Assembly (NCBI GenBank): GCA_035906055.1
Contig: JAMIFV010000009.1
Location: forward strand, 1 to 24,600
Length of the DNA: 24,600 nucleotides
Source: JAMIFV01 sp035906055
Lineage (GTDB): Bacteria; Pseudomonadota; Alphaproteobacteria; Rickettsiales; JABCZZ01
Direction: 5' to 3'
A program made the translations under genes and the position numbers. Numbering within the stretch: the first letter of the stretch is position 1; each line of letters starts with the position of its first letter. Below the pieces are notes generated by a model. The model ran no database searches. It was not told the origin of the DNA and saw nothing but the letters and a program-made list of their open reading frames with translations. Shown in pieces: positions 14,866 through 22,217 of this stretch.

Positions 14866-15372
14866 ATGAAAAAAATCATCATTGCCATGCTCGCCGCTAT
14901 GCTCGCATTCGCCGGTTACTATGTATGGTTCTCCGCCGATGCCAAGCAGATGCGTGTGCTGCAGGCAAGGCTGGACGCACTGGCCGCCGACGTGGAAAGC
15001 CAGGACAGGGAGCGCATACTCCAGTCGATGAAATCGCTGCTTTCCGACAATGCGCAAGTGACGCTGGAAGTGCGTATCATCGCCCCGGTGGGGCAAAAAG
15101 TGGTAAGCTCCGTGAAGCAGGATTTCGATAAGCAAAGCTTCGCCAGCTTCGTGGACAATGTGCTTTACTCCATGCGGGAATATACACTGAACTCCCGCGT
15201 CAACAATTTTACCCCGCCCGCCACCATCCTGTTCGACTCCGGCGTAAGCGCGCGCGGCATGTCGGCAATGCTCATGCAGCAGGATTACCAGTTCAGCGGC
15301 ACCAGCGCCTGCACCGCGCAGATGGACGGCGAGGCGGTCAGGCATCTCGATTGTATATTGGAAGTACGCTAG
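14866..15372 (+). CDS. 168-aa exported or membrane-anchored hypothetical protein
   Basis: The product starts MKKIIIAMLAAMLAFAGYYVWF, a signal peptide or anchor with a basic N-terminus and no lipobox. A helical segment follows (KQMRVLQARLDALAADVESQDRERILQSMKSLL), then a mixed alpha/beta domain: VTLEVRIIAPVGQKVVSSVKQDFDKQSFASFVDNVL, TPPATILFDSG and YQFSGTSACTAQMDGEAVRHLDCILEVR. Two Cys in the last 25 residues could pair in the periplasm. No family is recognised. It lies 76 bp after tRNA-Thr and converges with the 355-aa gene (20 bp between stops). Confidence 0.65.
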   Translation: MKKIIIAMLAAMLAFAGYYVWFSADAKQMRVLQARLDALAADVESQDRERILQSMKSLLSDNAQVTLEVRIIAPVGQKVVSSVKQDFDKQSFASFVDNVLYSMREYTLNSRVNNFTPPATILFDSGVSARGMSAMLMQQDYQFSGTSACTAQMDGEAVRHLDCILEVR

Positions 15373-15392
15373 CCAGGGTCAGGACTCATGGC

Positions 15393-16460
15393 CTATTTGC
15401 CCCTCACCAGATTATCGGGGTTCGGGTTTGGTTCACGCTCGCCTTCCACGCGGCTGGTGAACAATCCTGATACCGCCCTGCCCGCCGCTCCCATGAACCC
15501 GCCACCGGCCTCATACGCAGCCCTTCTCTTGGCAGCCAATTGCTTTCTGTTCGCCTCGGCTATTTCCGCTTTCGTCACCGGAATGGGCTCCGGCCTTGGT
15601 TTCTGTTCCGTCACCCAGGTGGAAGCCCCATCGCTACGGATCACCAGCCCTTTTGCGGGATCAGGAGCAGGGACAAAAGGCGTTTTGGGTTTAACTTCTG
15701 CAGGAGTGAGAGGCCGGGGCCTTTGCACCCGGCGGATAATACTGGAGGAAGGCTCCTCGCCGAACAATTCCTGCTGTGCAGGCGTGGAGGAAATGTCTGC
15801 CCGCGCACCTTTTGCACCCGCCAACAACTGAGAGGGAGGCAGCGTGTGGTGAACGGGTTTTTTCTCTATAGGATGTGGCTTGCGTCCTAACCCCGCCGAG
15901 GGCTCATTAACGAGCGTTTTTGGCGGCGCTTCGTAATGTTGCGCTACATAATGACCTTCGGGATAATGATCTTTGGGCAACGCATGCAGCATGTGCCTGC
16001 GCAAGGCTGACTTCATAAGCTGCCGGGGCTGTTTCGCCTGTTCCCTTGGCATTGCTAACACTTCTTTGCTGGCGTTCACGGTGGCCGCATTCAGCGTGTC
16101 CGTTATAAGTTGTTGTCCTTTAGACCCGATGATATTTTCCGCGACAAAGCGCATCTCCTCGCCATGGTGCGCGGCGAGCAACGCGGCGGTTATCGCGCGG
16201 ACGGATTCCCTGCCGTCCTCGCAGCGGTGGTATTTTTCATGTAATTCGTCAAACAGCTGCCCGGCAACCGGCTTGAATGCGGGGTCGCCGCTGGAGAGCA
16301 TGAGTTCAGAGAAGGCCGCAACCTGTCCGGGCTTTGCGGCGTCATTGCCGAACAGGTATTTCTCAAATGCGGCGAGCGCTTCGGGCGCAATGCCTTTGCT
16401 GGCCAGCGCATCCCAGTGCGCCTTGATCCCGGGGGGAAATTCTTTACCGCGCGTATCCAT
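15393..16460 (-). CDS. 355-aa orphan protein with Pro-rich linker
   Basis: It starts at ATG 16460 with GGTGAG upstream. The N-terminal half (1-180) looks like a helical domain (LAAFEKYLFGNDAAKPGQVAAFSELML; AVRAIT-like helices around 85-95; LMKSALRRHMLHALPKDHYPEGHY). Residues of about 185-275 are rich in Pro, Lys and Arg and probably disordered (GRKPHPIEKKPVHHTLPPSQ; RRVQRPRPLTPAEVKPKTP). A basic helix follows (KAEIAEANRKQLAAKRRAAYEAGG), then a glycine-rich stretch and a charged tail. It has no signal peptide, membrane helix or known motif. It may be one of the lineage-specific proteins of the same general kind as those at 1119-5339. Confidence 0.65.
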   Translation of the reverse strand: MDTRGKEFPPGIKAHWDALASKGIAPEALAAFEKYLFGNDAAKPGQVAAFSELMLSSGDPAFKPVAGQLFDELHEKYHRCEDGRESVRAITAALLAAHHGEEMRFVAENIIGSKGQQLITDTLNAATVNASKEVLAMPREQAKQPRQLMKSALRRHMLHALPKDHYPEGHYVAQHYEAPPKTLVNEPSAGLGRKPHPIEKKPVHHTLPPSQLLAGAKGARADISSTPAQQELFGEEPSSSIIRRVQRPRPLTPAEVKPKTPFVPAPDPAKGLVIRSDGASTWVTEQKPRPEPIPVTKAEIAEANRKQLAAKRRAAYEAGGGFMGAAGRAVSGLFTSRVEGEREPNPNPDNLVRGK

Positions 16461-16566
16461 TACAGCTGGCTCACCATTTTGTTCATGAGCGTTAAGTATA
16501 ACGAATAATAACCTGAGAAATGTGAAGGTTTGTTTACAATTAGGGCGGTTTTTTAACTTGGAATCA

Positions 16567-17775
16567 TTAAACCGTTTTCCTTATAGCACTGAAATATATC
16601 AATAATATAAAAGTCATCAATCCGGTGGCCACCCACCAGGTCTGCCACAGGCCAAAGGCGGTAAAGCCAATGGCGATATAGGCTAAGGCCGATGCCCCCG
16701 CCGCCTCGCGCAGGCCGGGTGCCGTCACCGCCTGCTGCCAGCGGCGCAGCAGCAATGCCACAGCCGCAACGCTCAGCAGCAACCCGATAATGCCTTGCTC
16801 CAGAAGCACCTGCATGACGCTGTTATGGGGATGCAGCGGCATATTGGTACGCCCATGTTCGTTGAAATCAGCATGACCGGGTATGGAGCGCGCAGTGTTC
16901 ATGCCCCAGCCCAGCAACGGCTTCTCGGCCACCTTGCCCAGCGTGAAATGCCATATCTCCACACGGTGCTGTGAGGAAACCGGCAGGCGTTCATAGTAGC
17001 TGGAACCGGTAAGGGCGTTCTGCCCGAGCGAGAACGCGGCTGGCCAGAGCAGCAGCATGGCAGGCACCAGAAAGCGCAGCGCTTTTGGCAGGCTTTGCGG
17101 AAAACGCGCCACCATAGCCCACACCATCGCCCCCGCCACAACGCCCATCTTGGCGGAAAGGCTATGCAGCACGAAGACGGGCAGCGCCACGAACGGCAGC
17201 ACCACCAGCCACGCCGCTTTTGTGTAACCCGCATTGCGCAAGCCCAGCATGGCGGGCCACACCAGCATCGCCAGCGCGCACAGGCTGCGGTTGATCGTCT
17301 TATCGAGGAAATAACTATCCTCATTGCCGGTGAGCATCATGAACATCTGCACCAGCCCGCCTCCGGGCAGCAGTTCCAGCATCACCAGCAGGCACGCAAT
17401 CAGCAGCGAGCCAGCGAACCATTTCGCCGTGCGCGCCGTGGGCGCAGGCATTACCTTGCAGGCATTGCCCGCAATAAGCGCCCCGCCGGTTAGCGCCACC
17501 ATGCCAAGCGCGCAGGTGAAGGAGTCTTTCGGCGTGATCGACCAGATGAAACTGATAAGCGGCAGGTCGAACAGCAATGCCATGAGCAGCAGGCCGTGCC
17601 GGTGCCGCGCCAGCGCTTCCATCGGGCGGCTGAAGAATCCTCGTGGCACCTGCAGCAGCGCCATGGCCGCCAGAAGGATAAACAGCGCCGTCATCGTCAT
17701 CGCGCTGAACACGCAGAGCACGGGAGCCAACAGCAATGCTAACGTGAATAAGTGCTTGGGAAGACAGCGCGGCAT
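16567..17775 (-). CDS. O-antigen ligase / polymerase family membrane protein
   Basis: This 402-residue polytopic inner-membrane protein has about ten to twelve hydrophobic helices. It starts at ATG 17775 with AAGGGAT upstream. The large periplasmic loop carries the Wzy_C signature: HRVEIWHFTLGKVAEKPLLGWGMNTA, then MPLHPHNSVMQVLLEQGIIGLLL. This includes the conserved Arg, the GWG turn and the PHN histidine of WaaL/Wzy-type enzymes. Such proteins join or polymerise lipid-linked glycans on the periplasmic side. Whether it acts as lipid A ligase or polymerase cannot be told from sequence. It is divergent from the propeller-like gene at 17846 and near a glycosyltransferase, consistent with surface-glycan synthesis. 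Confidence 0.85.
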   Translation of the reverse strand: MPRCLPKHLFTLALLLAPVLCVFSAMTMTALFILLAAMALLQVPRGFFSRPMEALARHRHGLLLMALLFDLPLISFIWSITPKDSFTCALGMVALTGGALIAGNACKVMPAPTARTAKWFAGSLLIACLLVMLELLPGGGLVQMFMMLTGNEDSYFLDKTINRSLCALAMLVWPAMLGLRNAGYTKAAWLVVLPFVALPVFVLHSLSAKMGVVAGAMVWAMVARFPQSLPKALRFLVPAMLLLWPAAFSLGQNALTGSSYYERLPVSSQHRVEIWHFTLGKVAEKPLLGWGMNTARSIPGHADFNEHGRTNMPLHPHNSVMQVLLEQGIIGLLLSVAAVALLLRRWQQAVTAPGLREAAGASALAYIAIGFTAFGLWQTWWVATGLMTFILLIYFSAIRKTV

Positions 17776-17845
17776 GACATATCCCTTGATTCCGGGGCAG
17801 ATTATGTTTCTCTAGTAGCATGAATCCACATAAGCGCCACTGCAA

Positions 17846-18754
17846 ATGAGCCTGCTTCGCCCCGCATCCGATATCTGGCATATCGGCATCGCGCATGCGC
17901 CGATAGCGTCGTTCCTCACCGCGCGCGTGGAGGACATGCGCATCACGTGGCTGCCGCCGCAGAAGCCTTTCTGTTTCATCGCCGATCCGTTCGGCATAAC
18001 ACACGGAAGCCGCCATTATATTTTTGCGGAAAGCTACGACTACCGCGATAAGCGCGGCAAGATCGTTTTCCATGAATATTCTGCGGAATTGAAATTACTG
18101 CGTAGCGGCGACGCGCTGGTGCAACCCTTTCACCTCTCCTACCCTTTCCTGCTCGAACACGCGGGCGACGTTTACATGCTGCCCGAAGCCCATCGCGGCG
18201 GCGGCCTCACGCTATACCGCGCGCGCGCGCTGCCGGACGACTGGGAACCCCTATGCACGCTGCTGCCGGGTATAGCGGCCATCGATGCCAGCATCGTACG
18301 GCACGATGACCTGTGGTGGATGTTCTACTCCGTCGCCGGGAAAAACAACGAAGCGATGCGCGAGATGCACATAGCTTCGGCGCAATCGCTTACCGGGCCA
18401 TGGCAGCCGCATGCACGCAATCCTGTACATGTGAGCCTTTCATCGGCGCGCATGGGCGGCACGCCGTTCACCCACGCGGGCAAACTCCATTTACCCACGC
18501 AGGATTGCACGCGCACCTATGGCGGCGCGGTCAGCCTGGTGCGGGTGGATACACTCACGCAGCAGGAATTCACCTGCGGCGTGGCGCGCAACCTTCCGCC
18601 CGCCAGAATCTTTGCGCCGTTCACGGACGGTTTCCACACGCTTTCATCGTTCGGCGACATGACGCTGATAGACGCCAAACGCATCTACCGTTCACCGCTG
18701 CGCCATCTGGTCAACTGGCAGCGCCGCCTGCAACGTCTTTCAGGCAATCGCTAA
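17846..18754 (+). CDS. GINT1/GH43-like five-bladed propeller protein
   Basis: This 302-residue protein has repeated strand blocks, each with an acidic/aromatic core: FIADPFGITHGSRHYIFAESYDY (44-66), SYPFLLEHAGDVYMLPEAHRGGGLTLYRA (about 107-135), IDASIVRHDDLWWMFYSVAGK (about 148-168) and GTPFTHAGKLHLPTQDC. This is the pattern of the glucosamine inositolphosphorylceramide transferase-like (GINT1_N) and GH43-type propellers found in bacterial polysaccharide loci, often fused to a formyltransferase domain that is absent here. No signal peptide is seen, so it is probably cytoplasmic. Its 3' end overlaps the convergent glycosyltransferase gene by 44 bp. The precise reaction is unknown; a role in glycan synthesis is inferred from context. 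Confidence 0.75.
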   Translation: MSLLRPASDIWHIGIAHAPIASFLTARVEDMRITWLPPQKPFCFIADPFGITHGSRHYIFAESYDYRDKRGKIVFHEYSAELKLLRSGDALVQPFHLSYPFLLEHAGDVYMLPEAHRGGGLTLYRARALPDDWEPLCTLLPGIAAIDASIVRHDDLWWMFYSVAGKNNEAMREMHIASAQSLTGPWQPHARNPVHVSLSSARMGGTPFTHAGKLHLPTQDCTRTYGGAVSLVRVDTLTQQEFTCGVARNLPPARIFAPFTDGFHTLSSFGDMTLIDAKRIYRSPLRHLVNWQRRLQRLSGNR

Positions 18755-19748
18755 GCTGTTTTCCCACCAGTTCTGCACGGAATTGCAGCGCCGTTTCACG
18801 CGCGGCGCCCGCCAGTTGCAAGGTGCGCGTGGGAGCGGCCAGCATCTCGGCAAGCGCGCAGGCGAGCGCCTGCGGCGTAATATTGCACAATAGCGCGTTG
18901 CGCGTGTGGTAGAGGAATTCCGAAGGGCCGATCGTGCGCGTGGATACCACTGCCCTCGCATGGGCCATGGCGCCCAGCACCGCGATGCCGAAGGATTCCG
19001 TACGCGACGGCAGGCAGAATATGTCTATGCTGCGGTAAAACGCAGGCACGTCGTCCACCCAGCCCAGCCACTCAATGTTCCCCGCAACGCCAAGTGTTTG
19101 CGCCTGCCGGTGCAGCTCTTCGTTCAGCGCGCCTTCGCCTGCGATACGCGCCGTGAACGCAACGTCACGGGCTTTGAGCAGCGCCAGCGCTTCAAGGAAT
19201 ATATCCACGCCCTTCTCCGGCACGAAACGCCCCAGCACCCCGATGACCGGCACGGGACGGAGCGCCTCGGGTTTCGCATCGGGCACATGCATCAAAGCGT
19301 TCGGGATATAGGCAAGCTTGCGCTCAGGGACGCCGCTCAGAATCGCCTCTTCACGGATCGCGCGGCTCACCGTGATAACGCAGTCAGCGCTTTTGAGCCC
19401 CTTATAGCGGTGCCGGTGCAATACGTTCACGATTTTCACGTCACGCGCGAAAAACGCCCGCGCCAGCGAGAATATCTGAAAGGCGCGCTTGCCGTGGGTG
19501 ACAACGACCTGCGGCTTGATGCTGCGCAGCAATATGCCCGCCTTCCACACCGCTTTGGGGTCGAACTGCGAGCCCTGCACCAGTTTCACCTTGCCTGCGC
19601 CTGCGGGGAGGTATTTTTCGATGAACGCACCGGGCGCGGTGCAATTCGTCACCTGGTGGCCTTCCGCCAGCAGCATGGTGGCGTAATCGGCAAATGCTGA
19701 TTCGATCCCGCCGCCTTTACTACCGAGCATCACATTCAAGACGTGCAT
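18711..19748 (-). CDS. Glycosyltransferase family 4 (GT-B)
   Basis: About 345 residues from ATG 19748, chosen because CAGGATA lies just upstream and MHVLNVML starts the first Rossmann strand; an upstream TTG extension looks non-coding. The N-terminal domain has the glycine-rich acceptor loop (GSKGGGIESAFADYA). The C-terminal domain has VIGVLGRFVPEKGVDIFLEAL (about 168-188), IAGEGALNEEL and DIFCLPSRTESFGIAVLGAMA. This is the sugar-nucleotide site of GT4 enzymes. The usual E-x7-E motif is changed: the first Glu is kept (about 251) but the second is Gly (about 259), and the following G-x-P is replaced by ARAV. It is probably a cytoplasmic transferase for a surface glycan; the sugar is unknown. 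Confidence 0.85.
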   Translation of the reverse strand: MHVLNVMLGSKGGGIESAFADYATMLLAEGHQVTNCTAPGAFIEKYLPAGAGKVKLVQGSQFDPKAVWKAGILLRSIKPQVVVTHGKRAFQIFSLARAFFARDVKIVNVLHRHRYKGLKSADCVITVSRAIREEAILSGVPERKLAYIPNALMHVPDAKPEALRPVPVIGVLGRFVPEKGVDIFLEALALLKARDVAFTARIAGEGALNEELHRQAQTLGVAGNIEWLGWVDDVPAFYRSIDIFCLPSRTESFGIAVLGAMAHARAVVSTRTIGPSEFLYHTRNALLCNITPQALACALAEMLAAPTRTLQLAGAARETALQFRAELVGKQLSDCLKDVAGGAAS

Positions 19749-19830
19749 ACATATCCTGTTTACGGAAAAGACTTTCACCGGAACGGTTGTACTTCGCAAG
19801 ACAAATAAAATCGCAAGACGACCTTAAAAC

Positions 19831-19860
19831 AAAAAAAGGGAGCACACGGCTCCCTTTTTT
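19831..19860 (-). terminator. Intrinsic terminator of tRNA-Pro (bidirectional shape)
   Basis: GGGAGC-ACACG-GCTCCC (19838-19854) is flanked by seven A on one side and six T on the other. On the minus strand it lies three bases past the CCA end of tRNA-Pro and ends in a T run, the standard form of a Rho-independent terminator. Confidence 0.85.
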
Positions 19861-19862
19861 AA

Positions 19863-19939
19863 TGGTCGGGGCGACAGGATTTGAACCTGCGACCCCCAGT
19901 CCCCCAGACTGATGCGCTACCAGGCTGCGCTACGCCCCG
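19863..19939 (-). tRNA. tRNA-Pro (anticodon GGG)
   Basis: Read on the minus strand: acceptor CGGGGCG/CGCCCCG, D-arm GCGC...GCGC, anticodon arm TCAGT-CTGGGGG-ACTGG with anticodon GGG, T-arm GCAGG-TTCAAAT-CCTGT, then A and encoded CCA. It is followed directly by a strong terminator. Part of its 5' end is repeated 119 bp upstream (20043-20065). Confidence 0.95.
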
Positions 19940-20042
19940 ACACTACACTCGCAGCGGAAAGCAGTTCCTCTTTAAGAGGCCCCGGCCTTCGCCGGGGTGG
20001 CCATTTCCAAGCTCACTTGCGTTCGCTAAAGAAATCTGGCCA

Positions 20043-20065
20043 GCTGCGCTACGCCCCGACACTAC
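20043..20065 (-). repeat. Duplicated 5' end of tRNA-Pro
   Basis: These 23 bases are identical to 19924-19946, which comprise the first 16 nt of tRNA-Pro and 7 nt of its 5' leader. The copies are in direct orientation, 119 bp apart. The rest of the tRNA is not present here. It looks like the scar of a small insertion or a recombination event at the start of the tRNA gene. Confidence 0.7.
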
Positions 20066-20182
20066 TAAACCTGCCAAAACTGCGGCAGGCTGGAATTCAT
20101 AGAGAAGTTGGAGAGGCTCTGCAACAGGAATAAGCAATCACGCCGCAAGCGGTGGGATATTTCAGTTGTTTGTCATCTGTTT

Positions 20183-20264
20183 GTCATCCTGCGCGAAAGC
20201 GCAGGATCTATCATGCAAAGCGTTCCGCTGCTCGATGGATGCTGTGGTCAAGCCACAGCATGAC
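20183..20264. repeat. Composite palindromic element with two facing stem-loops
   Basis: The element starts GTCATCC and ends CATGAC. The left stem is ATCCTGCGC-GAAA-GCGCAGGAT (20186-20207, 9 bp, GNRA loop). The right stem is ATGCTGTGG-TCAAG-CCACAGCAT (20239-20261, 9 bp). Both belong to the same GTCAT-stem-loop-stem type seen after glpX, here arranged in opposite directions. On the minus strand it lies just beyond the merR stop, so it may serve as the cluster's transcript end. Confidence 0.6.
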
Positions 20265-20279
20265 GGTTTTCACGGGAAT

Positions 20280-20837
20280 TTACGAAAACGTTGCCAAAGT
20301 TTTCTTCAAATCCTTCAATTCCTTGACCAAAGCGGCCAGTTCTGCGGGCAGGGTTTTTTTACCGGCGGGCGCGACTTCGGCCTTAGCCACGGGCGTTTTG
20401 GGCTCCGGGTTGGGCTGGACAGCCGCTACCATTTCCTGCTGGAATGCGGGTTCTGCATATACGTCATGCCCCTTATCCTTCACATGCTTGCGCGCACCCT
20501 TGATGGTGTAGCCCTGCGAGTACAGCAGCGTCTTGATCTTCTTGAGCGTATCTACGTCAGCCGGGCGGTAATACCTGCGGCCACCGCGCATGCGCTGGGG
20601 TTTCACCTGCGGAAAACGGCTTTCCCAGAAGCGCAGCACATGCGTGGGCACATCGAGTTCTTCCGAAACTTCGCTGATGGTTCTGTACGCTCCCTCGGCT
20701 TTGACTGCCGGGTCTTGTTGGGGTGCTGCAATCATTACGGGGCTACTCTTACGGAGAAAGTGGGGGATAACCCCCTGAACTACGGGTGGCTGGTTGGAAG
20801 CATCAGACGCTCTTGTCAGCGTATCCAGTTCCGCCAT
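20280..20837 (-). CDS. MerR family transcriptional regulator
   Basis: This 185-residue protein contains a MerR-type winged helix at about residues 50-120: YRTISEVSEELDVPTHVLRFWESRFPQVKPQRMRGGRRYYRPADVDTLKKIKTLLYSQGYTIKGARKHV. The N-terminus is about 48 residues longer than the minimum; the start at 20837 has GGAAAGGG upstream. The C-terminal part is a Pro/Ala-rich linker and a short helix (LAALVKELKDLKKTLATF), with no Cys cluster, so it is not a metal-type MerR. It follows ihfA by 39 bp, the usual alphaproteobacterial neighbour. Its target and signal are unknown; a DNA-binding role in the cytoplasm is secure. Confidence 0.9.
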   Translation of the reverse strand: MAELDTLTRASDASNQPPVVQGVIPHFLRKSSPVMIAAPQQDPAVKAEGAYRTISEVSEELDVPTHVLRFWESRFPQVKPQRMRGGRRYYRPADVDTLKKIKTLLYSQGYTIKGARKHVKDKGHDVYAEPAFQQEMVAAVQPNPEPKTPVAKAEVAPAGKKTLPAELAALVKELKDLKKTLATFS

Positions 20838-20876
20838 CAGTCCCTTTCCGGGCGCTATCTAAAAGACACCCTAAAG

Positions 20877-21197
20877 TTAAGCAACAGGCTTCTTGCCGCT
20901 CAGCGTGTCATTCACAGACTTTTTCAGTATGTTGGACGCGTTGAAGGACAATACGGTTCGCGGAGTGATGGGCACTTCCACGCCGGTTTTCGGATTACGG
21001 CCAATGCGCTCTTTCTTCTTGCGCAGGCCGAACGTACCAAAGGAGGAGAGCTTAACCGTTTCACCGGAAGCAAGCCCCTCAATAATTTCGTCAATCACGG
21101 AGTCAACCACGGCGGTTGCTTCGGAGAGGGAGAAACCAACTTCCTTGTAGATGCTGGCGCTGAGATCGGCTCGGGTAAGCGTTTTATTGCTGCTCAT
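20877..21197 (-). CDS. ihfA: Integration host factor subunit alpha
   Basis: This 106-residue member of the HU/IHF family starts at ATG 21197 after GAGAAG. It has LTRADLSASIYKEVGFSLSEATAVVDSVIDEI (dimerising helices), then ETVKLSSFGTFGLRKKKERIGRNPKTGVEVPITPRTVLSF. The GRNPKTG tip of the DNA-intercalating beta arm is intact. IHF-alpha pairs with IHF-beta to bend DNA at specific sites in recombination and transcription. It is assigned to alpha rather than HU by sequence style and by its place between fabH and merR, which is conserved in alphaproteobacteria. Confidence 0.92.
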   Translation of the reverse strand: MSSNKTLTRADLSASIYKEVGFSLSEATAVVDSVIDEIIEGLASGETVKLSSFGTFGLRKKKERIGRNPKTGVEVPITPRTVLSFNASNILKKSVNDTLSGKKPVA

Positions 21198-21239
21198 TAT
21201 AATTACTTCTCAATGGTTTGCTGTCACCCTTTTTAGCAC

Positions 21240-22217
21240 TTACCAGCGCAAAATGCAAGCCCCCCATGTCAAACCGGCTCCCAGAGCCGGTAAAACGAGG
21301 ATCTGCCCCTGTTTTATGAGGCCTTTTTCGGCGGCAAAATGGATGGCCAAAGGTATTGATGCGGCAGAGGTATTTGCGTGTCTGTCCACAGTAGTGATGA
21401 GCTTTCCCTCTTTCAGCCCCAGGCGTTTTTCCACGCCCTGCATGATGCGCATGTTCGCCTGATGCGGGATGACCCAGTCCACCTGTTCAGGCGAAAGGCC
21501 AAGGGCATCAAGGCCTTCCGCCAGCGTGTCGCCCATCTTCGCCACGGCATGGCGGAACACTTCCTTGCCCTGCATGGTGAGGAAGCCTGCGTTGCCGGTG
21601 GAAGATACTCCGCCCGTGGTGTTGAGGATGGAGTGGTATTGCCCGTCGGAATAGATGCGCGTGAACAATATGCCACGGTCAGAAACATCGCCCTTGCCCT
21701 CGCCCGCTTCAAGCACCAGCGCTGCTGCCCCATCGCCGAACAATATGCAGGTGGAACGATCGTTCCAGTCCAGAATGCGCGAGTAAGTCTCCGCGCCGAT
21801 CACCAGTATGCGCCGCGCCGCACCGCTGCGGATGAAACTGTCCGCCACGGTAAGCGCATAGATATAGCCTGAGCAGGCGGCGCTGATATCGAACGCGGCG
21901 CCGCGCGTCATGCCGAGCCGGTGCTGCACTTTGGTGGCGGTGGCAGGCATGGTATCGTCCGGCGTGGTGGTGGCGACAAGCACAAGGTCGATATCGTCGG
22001 CATTCAGCTTTGCGTTGGCAAGCGCGGCGTGCGCGGCCTTGGCAGCCAGATGCGAAGTCAGTTCGCCTTCCGCGGCGATGTGGCGCTGGCGGATGCCGGT
22101 GCGCTCCACGATCCATTCGTCGGACGTATCCACTTTCTTTGCCAGCTCCGCATTCGTCACCACGCGCTGTGGCAGGCAGGCTCCATATCCCACAACACGC
22201 GCGCGCAGCAATGCCAT
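21240..22217 (-). CDS. fabH: Beta-ketoacyl-ACP synthase III
   Basis: This 325-residue cytoplasmic enzyme condenses acetyl-CoA with malonyl-ACP to start fatty-acid synthesis. The catalytic triad is visible: Cys115 in DISAACSGYIYAL, His252 in WVIPHQANMRI and Asn282 in RHANTSAASIPLA. The N-terminal TSDEWIVERTGIRQRHIA and the C-terminal GAGLTWGACILRW are also typical. The ATG directly abuts the plsX stop codon (zero spacing), and its ribosome-binding site (GGGGAG) lies inside plsX, so translation is probably coupled. Confidence 0.96.
   Translation of the reverse strand: MALLRARVVGYGACLPQRVVTNAELAKKVDTSDEWIVERTGIRQRHIAAEGELTSHLAAKAAHAALANAKLNADDIDLVLVATTTPDDTMPATATKVQHRLGMTRGAAFDISAACSGYIYALTVADSFIRSGAARRILVIGAETYSRILDWNDRSTCILFGDGAAALVLEAGEGKGDVSDRGILFTRIYSDGQYHSILNTTGGVSSTGNAGFLTMQGKEVFRHAVAKMGDTLAEGLDALGLSPEQVDWVIPHQANMRIMQGVEKRLGLKEGKLITTVDRHANTSAASIPLAIHFAAEKGLIKQGQILVLPALGAGLTWGACILRW

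Larger units (their letters stand above)
19947..20279. other. Repeat-rich spacer without genes between tRNA-Pro and the merR gene
   Basis: This 333-bp stretch has no credible ORF. From left to right it holds the hairpins CCTC-TTTAA-GAGG and CCCCGG-CCTTCG-CCGGGG (19980-19997), the 23-bp copy of the tRNA-Pro 5' end (20043-20065), a small stem CCTGCC...GGCAGG (20070-20089), and the two-armed palindromic element at 20183-20264. The tRNA promoter must lie in the left part or upstream of it, but no clear -35/-10 is seen. Confidence 0.6.
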
